IMG/VR virus record: IMGVR_UViG_3300044695_003607
Span: 1 to 35,661 of that record
DNA from: a virus
Direction: 5' to 3' (one strand)
Length of the DNA: 35,661 bases
Part shown: positions 21,417-29,777 of the stretch, in pieces
Position numbering within the stretch: position 1 is the stretch's first letter
How the letters are laid out: the number at the start of each line of letters is the position of its first letter
Translations under genes and position numbers: made by a program
The notes under the pieces: generated by a model
Seen by the model: only the letters and a program-made list of their open reading frames with translations
What the model was told of the DNA's origin: nothing
Databases searched by the model: none

Positions 21417-21818
21417 CTATTCACCCTTTCTAAGTTGATCTATGATAAAAAGCATCTTGTCTAATTCTACCTTATTCATACCCATTGTGTCAACTACCTG
21501 TGCATTGTTTTTGTCTATATCTCCATCAACAATATTTGACACATAGAATACATTATTTTTGGTCCAGTAGGCTTTTCCCTCTACAATGAGCACCTTTACG
21601 TTAGTGTCTTTAAGATGCTTTCTTGATTGATTATTTTTAATAACAGCCTTAGTTATTTGATCTACCTGCGGCAATATTGGAGACAAAATTTTGTGTATAT
21701 GACTTTGACTATAACTTATTGAAAAAAAGGGTTCACGTTTGTTTCTTTTATTTATTAAAAACACAATAAAAATAAATATTACAAGTGTTGTTGTTACAGT
21801 TCCAAGCAAAAAATCCAT
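21417..21818 (-). CDS. membrane protein with one N-terminal helix
   Basis: 133 residues. FLLGTVTTTLVIFIFIVFLI (about 3-22) is a membrane helix with a KRNKR stop signal, followed by a soluble beta-rich domain (VKVLIVEGKAYWTKNNVFYV). The soluble part would lie in the cytoplasm. Function unknown. Confidence 0.7.
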   Translation of the reverse strand: MDFLLGTVTTTLVIFIFIVFLINKRNKREPFFSISYSQSHIHKILSPILPQVDQITKAVIKNNQSRKHLKDTNVKVLIVEGKAYWTKNNVFYVSNIVDGDIDKNNAQVVDTMGMNKVELDKMLFIIDQLRKGE

Positions 21819-22157
21819 TTATTGATCCTGATCTTCCATTACAATTCTGATTATTTCTTTTAAACTATATCTATTATTATCTGTTAGTTTATCTACTTCT
21901 TTTTTATCAAATGCTTTAGGCAATATTTTTATCTCTGGATCTTTTTTAGTTATGTCCATAGCAATAAAACCATGTTGCCATAATGCCATTGTCTCTCTAC
22001 TAAAATATGTAGACATTTCGTTATGAAGGTCTGGATTAATATCTTGTAGTTTTGAAGTAAAATTATATAGCGGCTCACCAGTTTCTATATCGATACCAGA
22101 AACTTCAAGTGCACCAAGCAAAATAAGATTGGCTATAATGTCTTTATCATCACTCAT
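21819..22157 (-). CDS. hypothetical protein
   Basis: 112 residues, acidic and helical with no Cys and no membrane segment. AGAAAG lies a few bases before the ATG. Ends next to the start of the membrane protein gene. No family recognised. Confidence 0.7.
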   Translation of the reverse strand: MSDDKDIIANLILLGALEVSGIDIETGEPLYNFTSKLQDINPDLHNEMSTYFSRETMALWQHGFIAMDITKKDPEIKILPKAFDKKEVDKLTDNNRYSLKEIIRIVMEDQDQ

Positions 22158-22167
22158 TGTTAACTTT

Positions 22168-22824
22168 CTATTTTATTCGTGTTATGGAAAATGCAGTTTT
22201 TTTACAAGGTTTTAATGCTGCTGTAATTGCATCTTTTTCTTTTTTATCAACAGACAGTGACCATCTAACCTTAACTGAAATCCAGTTAGTTAAATATTCA
22301 CAGGTGTATGGTTTATTTGTTGGTAACCATTCTGCTGGATCTCTATCTGATTTTGATCTATTAGATGAACCTGTTACTGCAATTAAATGACGAGGATCTA
22401 ATTGATCGTTTGCATACATCTCACGTTTTTTTGCATCCCATGCACTAGCACCAGAATCCCAGGCTTCTGCTAATGGAACCATATGATCTACATCAAGTTT
22501 CTTTGCGTCAGTAACTTTTGCACTATCATAAATGCTAAGCCACTCTCCACCAACTATATTACATTTTGAATCAACATTTGGCTTTTTAATTGCTTCAGAA
22601 ATAATAACAGATTTGCGAGCATCGCAACCATTTCCAGTTCCAACCCAATGCTTAAATTGTTCTCTTTTGTATCCTGTACGAACCTCATCGGCAACCTTTA
22701 ATGCATTTAATGCTGATAAAGCATCTTTATATTTATTATCTACAGCATTTGCTGAAATAGTATTTAAAGATAAAACTGTTGCACAAACTGCAACTAATAT
22801 TTTATTTTGAATTGTGTTACCCAT
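22168..22824 (-). CDS. secreted HNH endonuclease (DUF1524 / GmrSD-like domain)
   Basis: 218 residues. A signal peptide (basic start, hydrophobic 9-22, cleavage likely after A27, SANA|V). HNH core: D113-H114 in LDVDHMVPLAEAWDSG, H146 in DPRHLIAVTG, N155 in SSNRSKSDRDPAEWLP. This arrangement matches extracellular nucleases of Streptomyces and relatives. It would degrade DNA outside the membrane, perhaps recycling released host DNA or blocking competing phages. Cys 67, 88, 175 and 206 may form disulfides. Confidence 0.9.
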   Translation of the reverse strand: MGNTIQNKILVAVCATVLSLNTISANAVDNKYKDALSALNALKVADEVRTGYKREQFKHWVGTGNGCDARKSVIISEAIKKPNVDSKCNIVGGEWLSIYDSAKVTDAKKLDVDHMVPLAEAWDSGASAWDAKKREMYANDQLDPRHLIAVTGSSNRSKSDRDPAEWLPTNKPYTCEYLTNWISVKVRWSLSVDKKEKDAITAALKPCKKTAFSITRIK

Positions 22825-23509
22825 ATATATCTCCCATTTTTTCTACAGTAAAACTACTGTTGTTAGTATAAACAATATTTTTAATATTAGGCAACTTAAT
22901 TATTTTAGCATCTGAAATATTATTTTTAATTAAATTGCTTACTTGTTCAAAATGTAACTTATCATTTTCAGTCATCCCAGAAACATGCTTAATTCCAATA
23001 ACAACCTGTTTGTTAGTAGATAAAGCATCTACATACTGTTTAGCATTTTTACCATTCCATGATTGATAAGTGTCAGTCATTAATGTGGTGTCTTCTTTCC
23101 AATCAAACAAACCAAATTTCCTAATAACGTTTATTGCCCTTGTTGGTAAGGCATCTTCGTGTGTATCTCCAGTGTTAACTATTCTATGATCAAAGACTGT
23201 TGGATCTTCCCACGCTCTTGCAGTATTGTTTTCTTTTGTATCTACCCAAACCACTACATCTGCTTTTCCAAATATAGTTCTATATTGCTCTATATTAAAT
23301 ACAGCATCTACTATTACTGGTTTATCTTGTTTAGATTCTAAAATTCTTGCTAATTCTCCTAGTTTGTGATAGTATGTTAATTCATTAGGCCCTGACAAAA
23401 AATTAGTAAAAGTTTCTTTATCTAAATGTATGCCGTTAATTCTATCTCTTACTGCATCTGCAATCTCAGTTGCACCAGAACCAGGTAGTCCTATAAATTG
23501 AATTATCAT
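22817..23509 (-). CDS. adenylylsulfate-kinase-like P-loop protein, Walker lysine missing
   Basis: 230 residues from ATG 23509 (right after the previous TAA). IIQFIGLPGSGATEIADAVR is laid out like the CysC/P-loop kinase start, but the Walker A lysine is Ala (G7-L-P-G-S-G-A13-T14). ADVVVWVDTKENNTARAWED is the other conserved block. Without the lysine it probably does not phosphorylate APS in the usual way; it may bind nucleotide only. Tandem paralogue of the gene at 23511. Confidence 0.75.
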   Translation of the reverse strand: MIIQFIGLPGSGATEIADAVRDRINGIHLDKETFTNFLSGPNELTYYHKLGELARILESKQDKPVIVDAVFNIEQYRTIFGKADVVVWVDTKENNTARAWEDPTVFDHRIVNTGDTHEDALPTRAINVIRKFGLFDWKEDTTLMTDTYQSWNGKNAKQYVDALSTNKQVVIGIKHVSGMTENDKLHFEQVSNLIKNNISDAKIIKLPNIKNIVYTNNSSFTVEKMGDIYG

Positions 23510-23510
23510 T

Positions 23511-23963
23511 TTAACTAAAGTGCCTGTCGTATTGTAAAACAACTTCTGCAACCATACTATCAATAGATCCAATAGATTTAGTAATCATTAGATCATACTC
23601 GTCTTCTAGAGGCTCTTCCCATTTAAAGTCAGAGGGAGCATTTGGTGGTGGAGTTGGAATAATTGCATCCTTTTCATCAATTGTATTTACCCAAACAGTA
23701 AATGTTTTTTCCGCATAATAAGAATCCTTGAATTGAGTCCTTGCCTCTTTTGTTGGAAAATATCCACTTGGAACATATAGTTGTATGTTATTTTTTGAGG
23801 CCACGCTACCAATTGTTCTTAGCCATCTTGCGTACGGAGACTCAGTGCTTGCAGTTGGCAATTCTCTGTCTGTACAAAAAAAACCATTCATTTTATCTGA
23901 AAATTCTTTTGCTACTTTATTTCTAATTTCTGGATCTAAGCCAAAAAACTGAACAGTATACAC
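23511..23963 (-). CDS. degenerate adenylylsulfate-kinase-like paralogue
   Basis: 150 residues. VQFFGLDPEIRNKVAKEFSD aligns without gaps to the P-loop start of the neighbour but has no Gly-rich loop or Lys, and the AEKTFTVWVNTIDEKDA strand matches its ADVVVWVDTKENN. It has therefore lost ATP binding while keeping the fold. Together they look like a tandem duplication of a kinase turned into non-catalytic partners. Ribosome binding uncertain. Confidence 0.65.
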   Translation of the reverse strand: MYTVQFFGLDPEIRNKVAKEFSDKMNGFFCTDRELPTASTESPYARWLRTIGSVASKNNIQLYVPSGYFPTKEARTQFKDSYYAEKTFTVWVNTIDEKDAIIPTPPPNAPSDFKWEEPLEDEYDLMITKSIGSIDSMVAEVVLQYDRHFS

Positions 23964-23965
23964 TA

Positions 23966-24208
23966 TCAGTCCTTTCCTTTTAGTTTGTTTTCAATTAATT
24001 TATCTCTTTCATCTATAATGTTTATAGCAAATTTCATTATTTTATCGTATCCAACTGCGTTATCCACAATTTTATTGTAGTGATGTGCACAAAACAATAG
24101 TTCTCCATCTAAACCTACAGCCTTAACATAGGCCTGTGCATTACACCTATCACATCTATCGTTTAATGTCAATAGATATTCTTTTACCTCTGGGGTTGTT
24201 GTAGTCAT
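23966..24208 (-). CDS. actinobacterial zinc protein (DUF7455-like), leaderless
   Basis: 80 residues, MTTTTPEVKEYLLTLNDRCD at the start. CDRCNAQAYVKAV and LLFCAHHYNK give the CxxC...CxxH zinc site seen, from memory, in small actinobacterial proteins (DRCGAQAYV..GGELLFCAHH). The -10 at 24216-24221 ends seven bases before the ATG. Its presence adds weight to an actinobacterial host. Function unknown; likely regulatory. Confidence 0.75.
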   Translation of the reverse strand: MTTTTPEVKEYLLTLNDRCDRCNAQAYVKAVGLDGELLFCAHHYNKIVDNAVGYDKIMKFAINIIDERDKLIENKLKGKD

Positions 24209-24215
24209 TAACACA

Positions 24216-24244
24216 ATTATACCTTTGTTTAGTAGTTATACCAA
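24216..24244 (-). promoter_or_regulatory. promoter of the DUF7455-like gene
   Basis: Minus-strand TTGGTA at 24239-24244, 17-base spacer, TATAAT at 24216-24221, then seven bases to the ATG at 24208. Confidence 0.65.
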
Positions 24245-24277
24245 TTTTATCATATACCGTGAATTTTGTCCAGTATA

Positions 24278-24463
24278 TTATTTTTTTCTTTTGTCTGTTG
24301 AATAAAATCCATCACCATTAAATACACTGGCTACTGAATCATATTTTCGAACCAAGGGCACGCTGCACTTTTCACAATCGTACCCTGGATCATTTTCCCT
24401 AATTGAGCGAACTTTTACGTATTCTGTTTGACATTTTTTACATATATATTCATAGATGGGCAT
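24278..24463 (-). CDS. FmdB-type zinc-ribbon protein
   Basis: 61 residues. MPIYEYICKKCQTEYVKVRS and YDCEKCSVPLVRKYDSVASV give the typical MPxYEYxCxxC...CExC FmdB zinc ribbon, often followed by a Phe/Gly-rich tail as here (FNGDGFYSTDKRKK). Such proteins are thought to be regulators. The ATG overlaps the previous TAA (TAATG). Confidence 0.85.
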   Translation of the reverse strand: MPIYEYICKKCQTEYVKVRSIRENDPGYDCEKCSVPLVRKYDSVASVFNGDGFYSTDKRKK

Positions 24464-24687
24464 TAGGCCACCTTTTTACCAAACCTTGACCAGGCTCTTT
24501 CATGTAAGAAATATCCAAGCATTTCACATGCTGTATAGATTATTGCAAAAGATCCAGCATATTCCCAGTGTGCTTCACCAGTAATTGCCTTTTCAAAAAA
24601 ATATACTAACGTACCAACAAAACCTATGTGAACAAGGGGCCAACTGACCGTCTTATACAAACTTCTTTTCTTTGAATCTTTTGTCAT
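24463..24687 (-). CDS. DUF2061-type two-helix membrane protein
   Basis: 74 residues. SLYKTVSWPLVHIGFVGTLV (about 9-28) and SFAIIYTACEMLGYFLHERA (about 47-66) match DUF2061, a small membrane family with the KTxSWR/P and ExxxxYxHERxW motifs. AAGGAG five bases before the ATG and TATAAT at 24703-24708 support the start. Function unknown. Confidence 0.85.
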   Translation of the reverse strand: MTKDSKKRSLYKTVSWPLVHIGFVGTLVYFFEKAITGEAHWEYAGSFAIIYTACEMLGYFLHERAWSRFGKKVA

Positions 24688-24719
24688 ATATCTCCTTAAT
24701 ATATTATATCACAAAAATG

Positions 24720-25664
24720 CTATATTGACAGTGTTTTGTTTATTTGCCAATACTTTTCTATCATATTTATTTCTTTATAGAAATCTACAATTGTTCTTGG
24801 CAAACCTAATAAAGTAAAATATTTATTTTCACCCAATAACATTAATTTTTTAACTTCTTTTGTCATTTCATCTTCGTCAAATACCCATATTCTTGTCCAA
24901 TGATCTGGATTATTCCTATCTGTACCAACAAATTTCCACCATCTTTCATCGTATGGAAATGAGTACTTGATATCGTTACCAGCATAATGAACTATTGCAT
25001 TATTGTACGGAGCAACAACATCATATCCTTGACAATATACTGCAATAGACTGCTCTGGTTCTTCAAATGGAAATCTATGGTACGAAGGAAAATTTATTGC
25101 CTTAATATCTGAAGATTTTGCAAATATAAAATTACAAGAAATATAATAATTTTTAAAATATTTTTCATTAACTTTATCCTTATTTGGTACAAACTTAAGT
25201 TCAACAACTTCTCCGTGTATATCTAGTTGATCAAAGGTTCCTTCTAAGATCCAGTCTGTCTTCCAATTATGCTTACCCTGAATAGATGCTGTAGCCTGCC
25301 TAGAGATTATTCTCTTCTCATTATTCTTAGTTAACTCTTCAATGTCATCTATCAAACATTCATCCCAATTAAGTTCAAAATCTGCATGAGCATCAATGCC
25401 CAAAAAATAGGATTCGTCCTCAATTAGACCCCTTATGGCCTCTCTAATGCCCACTATGCCTGGCAGCCCATCTGCAACATCGCTATCTCTAACAATTTTT
25501 ACGTTATTAAACATAGATAAATCTGGCTCTTGTTTATAGTTAAGCCCAAGTCCAAATACAATATTTTCTGGATAGTATGCTGTATCTAATATGTGGTTCA
25601 TGGTATCTACCAAATGGGTATCTTCCCATGCTGGAATTGATACAAATATTTTTTTATTTTTCAT
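24720..25664 (-). CDS. GlcNAc-transferase-like glycosyltransferase
   Basis: 314 residues from ATG 25664 with AAGGAG upstream; the longer frame to 25733 is rejected. KIFVSIPAWEDTHLVDTMNH, ENIVFGLGLNYK, YFLGIDAHADFELNWDE (about 85-101, D-x-H instead of DxD) and FPSYHRFPFEEPEQSIAVYC match PF11397-type enzymes, such as Skp1 GlcNAc-transferase, which glycosylate hydroxyproline. That link to prolyl hydroxylation is notable next to P4H-type oxygenases. Confidence 0.85.
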   Translation of the reverse strand: MKNKKIFVSIPAWEDTHLVDTMNHILDTAYYPENIVFGLGLNYKQEPDLSMFNNVKIVRDSDVADGLPGIVGIREAIRGLIEDESYFLGIDAHADFELNWDECLIDDIEELTKNNEKRIISRQATASIQGKHNWKTDWILEGTFDQLDIHGEVVELKFVPNKDKVNEKYFKNYYISCNFIFAKSSDIKAINFPSYHRFPFEEPEQSIAVYCQGYDVVAPYNNAIVHYAGNDIKYSFPYDERWWKFVGTDRNNPDHWTRIWVFDEDEMTKEVKKLMLLGENKYFTLLGLPRTIVDFYKEINMIEKYWQINKTLSI

Positions 25665-26526
25665 TTTTCTCCTTATATTTTTTATAGAATTGTTCTGCCC
25701 AGTATTTATGAAAGACTGTGCCATGATGTCCATCTCGTTTTTCCATAGCGATAGAGTTTTTATTTAAAGCAATATAATCTTCATAAGCACGTTCCTCAAC
25801 TATGGAGGTGTCTACAAAATTATCTGAATGCAGATTAAAAAGTTCTAAATCATTAATAAACTCATAATTCCATGTGCTCCAAAAAAAATCTGTTTTAGTT
25901 TTGCTGAGTAGGCTTTCAAAAATTTTAATACTTAAATAGTTATGAATTAAAACCGTATTATAATCGGACTCCGTATACTTTCCTAAAGTTGGCTGTTCTG
26001 TATTTTGATCAAAAGCCCCTACTCTGTAAAAACCACTAGACAAATTATAATCATCTGCATGCATATATGCAGATTGCCTTGGTACGTTAGGTAACATAAA
26101 AAATATTGCATCTGGTAGGCCAAACTCTTTTATGTATTCTGATACGACATTTACAATTTCATCTACCCCTCCGCCAGGAATTCCTATTGAAAAAAAACCA
26201 GAACATGTATCATCTTTATTGATGCTATCATATAACATTTTGCTCCAGCAATCTTCTATAACAGAACCCTCTCCCCAAGTTTCTGAACATCCAGCAAACA
26301 ATATGTGATTTTTATCAACGTGATCTTTTTTAAATTCATCACATCTCCAACCATAACTGTTTGTTTTTAAATAATATTCTATTCTTTCATTAGTTATGTA
26401 ATGAGATATGGAATCTATTCCATCAAAATTTTTCTCTCTATAGTGTGTTAGAGTTGAAAATGGATATTCTTTATTATAGACTTCTGGCCTAACATCCACT
26501 GTTTTGTATTTCCATTTACGAGACAT
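25654..26526 (-). CDS. SGNH/GDSL-like hydrolase (paralogue 1 of 4)
   Basis: 290 residues. Block I is ILFAGCSETWGEG (S81 nucleophile), followed by FFSIGIPGGGVDEIV (oxyanion Gly), FGLPDAIFFMLPN and, near the end, DGHHGTVFHK with the D-x-H catalytic pair. SGNH proteins act as acyl-ester hydrolases or acyltransferases on glycans. Its end overlaps the glycosyltransferase start by 11 bases. Confidence 0.8.
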   Translation of the reverse strand: MSRKWKYKTVDVRPEVYNKEYPFSTLTHYREKNFDGIDSISHYITNERIEYYLKTNSYGWRCDEFKKDHVDKNHILFAGCSETWGEGSVIEDCWSKMLYDSINKDDTCSGFFSIGIPGGGVDEIVNVVSEYIKEFGLPDAIFFMLPNVPRQSAYMHADDYNLSSGFYRVGAFDQNTEQPTLGKYTESDYNTVLIHNYLSIKIFESLLSKTKTDFFWSTWNYEFINDLELFNLHSDNFVDTSIVEERAYEDYIALNKNSIAMEKRDGHHGTVFHKYWAEQFYKKYKEKNEK

Positions 26527-27959
26527 TATACGATTAAGTCCTTTTTATATACATTCTGCCAATTAATTATATCAGTTTCATCATTTAACAATGGTTGGCC
26601 TTTAATATTTAAACTAGTATTTAATAAAATTGGAACCTTAGATATTTTGTACCATTTAGACAGTAATTCGTATAATCCAGGATGCTGTTCTTTATTTACA
26701 GTCTGAACCCTAGAAGTTCCATCCTTATGAACTACTGAAGGGATAAGGTCTGGCTTTAAACACTTAACGGCATACTGCATATATGGACTTGTAAAACTCA
26801 TATCAAACCATTTACTTGCATGTTCTTCCATAACAACAGGAGCAAACGGTCTAAACAACTCTCTTTTTTTTATTTCATTTACCTTATTTTTAATTTCAGG
26901 ATCTCTTGGATCAGCAAGTATGCTTCTATTTCCTAGTGCTCTTGGTCCATATTCTGCTCTTCCACTTGCTACCGCCGCAATTCCGTTATTCACTATTTCA
27001 TTTAATGCTGCATCGACTGGATAGTTATCTCCTAAATCATATCCAAGAAATGGTGTTTTAAAATCAATGTGCTTTCCGTACAATGCTGCTGCTGCACCCA
27101 GAGAACTTCCAGCATCTCCAGGGTTTGGCATAATCCATATATCATCAAATATATTCCACAACAATGTATTAGCAGAACAATTAAGAGCACACCCACCCAT
27201 AAAAACTAATTTATTTTTTTTAGTTAATCTTTTTGCCATATACATAAAATCTATTAACTTTATTTGATAAACTTCTTGTACTGCTGCGGCAATATCAAAC
27301 CTATCTTGCTCAGTTATTTCTGATCCCCAATCAAAAATTCCTTTATGAAAATTATATTTTTGATACCCAATTGATGGAAAGTATTCTAAAACCTTTTTAA
27401 AATATTTTTGTTTATCTCCATAGGCAGCCATGCCCATCATTATGTACTCTTCTTGGTTTGGCATTAGCCCAATAAGTTGAGTAAACGCAGAATAAAATAA
27501 ACCAAAACTAAAGGGATAATTATCTTTGTACATTAACTTAATGTTATTTCCTTCTCCAGTCCAAATAGTAGAGGTGTTGAATTCACCAATTGAATCAAGA
27601 ACAACTATTGCTGCATCATCAAACTTGCTAGTATAGTACCCTGCTGCTGCATGCGAGTAGTGATGTTTAAAATTAGTTCTTGGTATTGCATTAAGATAAG
27701 TATGTTCAAACCAAGGCTTACCGCCACCAAAACCACCACGAGTTTTAACTCTTAGTTTCTTTAAAAATGGATTTTCATAGTAGGCTATTTGATCTGGAAT
27801 CCCATACTCCAATGCATTATCTATTAAACCCTTGTTGGTAAACCAATCATTTTTAACTTTGCTATATCTTTCAGCGTGACCAGCAAATAAAACTTTATCG
27901 TCTTGTATTAAAGATATAGATGCATCATGTGTAGTTTCATTAATTCCCATTATTAACAT
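26526..27959 (-). CDS. O-carbamoyltransferase (NodU/CmcH/TobZ family)
   Basis: 477 residues; usual members are 500-600. H11 in MGINETTHDASI, HHYSHAAAGYY (99-109) of the Kae1-like domain, MGGCALNCSAN and the GRAEYGPRALGNRSILADPR block (333-352) are canonical, and PILLNTSLNIKGQP closes the YrdC-like fold. It transfers carbamoyl from carbamoyl phosphate, via carbamoyladenylate, to a sugar hydroxyl. AAGGAGG six bases before the ATG is a perfect ribosome site. Confidence 0.93.
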   Translation of the reverse strand: MLIMGINETTHDASISLIQDDKVLFAGHAERYSKVKNDWFTNKGLIDNALEYGIPDQIAYYENPFLKKLRVKTRGGFGGGKPWFEHTYLNAIPRTNFKHHYSHAAAGYYTSKFDDAAIVVLDSIGEFNTSTIWTGEGNNIKLMYKDNYPFSFGLFYSAFTQLIGLMPNQEEYIMMGMAAYGDKQKYFKKVLEYFPSIGYQKYNFHKGIFDWGSEITEQDRFDIAAAVQEVYQIKLIDFMYMAKRLTKKNKLVFMGGCALNCSANTLLWNIFDDIWIMPNPGDAGSSLGAAAALYGKHIDFKTPFLGYDLGDNYPVDAALNEIVNNGIAAVASGRAEYGPRALGNRSILADPRDPEIKNKVNEIKKRELFRPFAPVVMEEHASKWFDMSFTSPYMQYAVKCLKPDLIPSVVHKDGTSRVQTVNKEQHPGLYELLSKWYKISKVPILLNTSLNIKGQPLLNDETDIINWQNVYKKDLIV

Positions 27960-28761
27960 TTTCTACCTCCTTAATTCTGTACATTGCTTCTTTAAACCAT
28001 GCGTAGTGAACTGCTTCGCTAGGGTGTGTCTTATCTGATCCAAATATTGTCATATCTTTATCATTATTTTGTATAAAGTCAAATGTATTTTTTGCAAATC
28101 TTTCTTTATTTATTTGATAATAGGTATTAAAAGAATCTTTCATCATTTGATGCATATACTCTTCAAAATCTGGAATATAGATATCTATAAAATCAGTAAC
28201 TCCTGTAACCAAGTCTGACCAACCAGTTGTAAACAACTTTACGTTATTAGTTTTACACATATCTTCTAATATACTATATAAGTTAAATATAAAAATTTCT
28301 ACCAAGGTTCCATCTAGTCCACGAAATGTATTAAACTTAAACCAGTCTCTTCCATAATTTGGAAAAAGTATAAATATATAATCTGGATATCCATGTTTAG
28401 ATATATACTTGAAAACATTAAGTATTATTTCTATCGTTGATCCACCAGACAATCCAACATTAAAGTATCCACTGCACGGAGTATGCTCATTTATCTGATC
28501 ATATAACTTATATGACCAACTTTTTTTAATATCATTTAACCCGCATCCAACGGTTATAGAGCATCCAGCAAATAAAATATTTGTTTTATCTTTGCTAACT
28601 TCTGTAAAAGAATCGCTAATATATGGGACAAACTCAATTGATTGTTTTGTTAAGTCTGGATTAAGAAATGGACCTATGATATCTTTATTTTTGTGCAACA
28701 AGTATTTAAAGTGCTGAGGTCTTTCTTCTCTATCTTGATTAATTATATCTTCAAATTCCAT
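27940..28761 (-). CDS. SGNH/GDSL-like hydrolase (paralogue 2 of 4)
   Basis: 273 residues. Block I NILFAGCSITVGCGL (S68), FNVGLSGGSTIEI, YPDYIFILFPN and a C-terminal DKTHPSEAVHYAWF with Asp and His. The active-site set is complete. Overlaps the carbamoyltransferase start by 20 bases. Substrate unknown, presumably an O-acyl group on a glycan. Confidence 0.8.
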   Translation of the reverse strand: MEFEDIINQDREERPQHFKYLLHKNKDIIGPFLNPDLTKQSIEFVPYISDSFTEVSKDKTNILFAGCSITVGCGLNDIKKSWSYKLYDQINEHTPCSGYFNVGLSGGSTIEIILNVFKYISKHGYPDYIFILFPNYGRDWFKFNTFRGLDGTLVEIFIFNLYSILEDMCKTNNVKLFTTGWSDLVTGVTDFIDIYIPDFEEYMHQMMKDSFNTYYQINKERFAKNTFDFIQNNDKDMTIFGSDKTHPSEAVHYAWFKEAMYRIKEVENVNNGN

Positions 28762-28812
28762 ATTAATATATAAACTCTCTCTTTTTAAAATGTTTTTTAT
28801 TTTTTCTTAACC

Positions 28813-28833
28813 AAAAATAAAATTTAATTTTAT
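28813..28833 (-). terminator. weak AT-rich hairpin with T tract
   Basis: ATAAAAT 28817-28823 and ATTTTAT 28827-28833 form a seven-pair stem overlapping the stop at 28830-28832; on the minus strand it is followed by five T. This could partly terminate transcription between the SGNH genes. The stem has no G-C pair, so strength is doubtful. Confidence 0.35.
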
Positions 28834-29777
28834 ATATTATTTTTTTCATTTAAATACCTTTCATAGAAATATTTATACCATGCATGATGAAATGCATTTC
28901 CGTGATGTTTATTTTTATCTGGTGCAATAAATAAGTATGGATCGTTTGAATTATTTGTAGCAAACTCATAAACATCTTGTTGAATTTTGTAAATATCCAT
29001 CAACTTAAAGGTTGCGGTGTATCTTTCTAAATATTCAAGTTGTTCAAAAGGATATCTTTCTTTAAAATTACTGTATAGTCCAGTATCTCCAAACTTTCCT
29101 TCAGCAGTTAGTTGATGATTGTATACGTCAACATTAAAGTACTCCTTGTCGGCACCACGCAGCAAACTATCAACAATATTTTTTTTATCATTTAGAACCC
29201 AACTAGTTGACACTAACTTTGTGCCATTGCTTTTGCACAAAAACTCTAAATGCCTATATAGTTCTGTAATGATGGGAGTTAAAGATTTTTCTGGCTCTTT
29301 AAAATAACTGGCGTCTCTTTCAATTTCTGGTAACAGAATAAATATTATTTTTGGAAATCCATAAGACTGAATATATTTATTTATGTTTATTAATATCTCA
29401 AATATACTTCCAGCACATAATCCTAGATTGTAGTAACCATCAATATTGACATCTTTTTTAATTGCTTCATAAAGTCTATATGACCAAGTTTTTTTATACT
29501 CTACGCCAGCACCAAAAGTATTTGAACATCCAGCAAAAAGTATGTGATCTCCATCATGATCTTCTGTAAACTCATCTGAACGAAAGTTGTCTGAATTTAA
29601 AGTGTAGTCTAAATCATATTTTAACCCATCCTCCAACTCTTCATCTAACAATTCTTCAGATAAAAAATTTCTTTTTTTATTTATTATAATGTTAAATTGT
29701 TCTTTTGACATTTCTTTTAATCCATTGCCTATTAAAAAAAGAGAGTTGTTGTGAAAAAAATCATTATTATTGTTCAT
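28830..29777 (-). CDS. SGNH/GDSL-like hydrolase (paralogue 3 of 4)
   Basis: 315 residues from ATG 29777 (MNNNNDFFHNNS), which overlaps the preceding stop; a longer frame to 29858 is rejected. DHILFAGCSNTFGAG (S85), YNLGLCAGSIFEIL, FPKIIFILLPEIE and C-terminal DKNKHHGNAFHHAWYKYFYE. Very similar to the 29767 gene, so a recent tandem copy. Confidence 0.8.
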   Translation of the reverse strand: MNNNNDFFHNNSLFLIGNGLKEMSKEQFNIIINKKRNFLSEELLDEELEDGLKYDLDYTLNSDNFRSDEFTEDHDGDHILFAGCSNTFGAGVEYKKTWSYRLYEAIKKDVNIDGYYNLGLCAGSIFEILININKYIQSYGFPKIIFILLPEIERDASYFKEPEKSLTPIITELYRHLEFLCKSNGTKLVSTSWVLNDKKNIVDSLLRGADKEYFNVDVYNHQLTAEGKFGDTGLYSNFKERYPFEQLEYLERYTATFKLMDIYKIQQDVYEFATNNSNDPYLFIAPDKNKHHGNAFHHAWYKYFYERYLNEKNNI

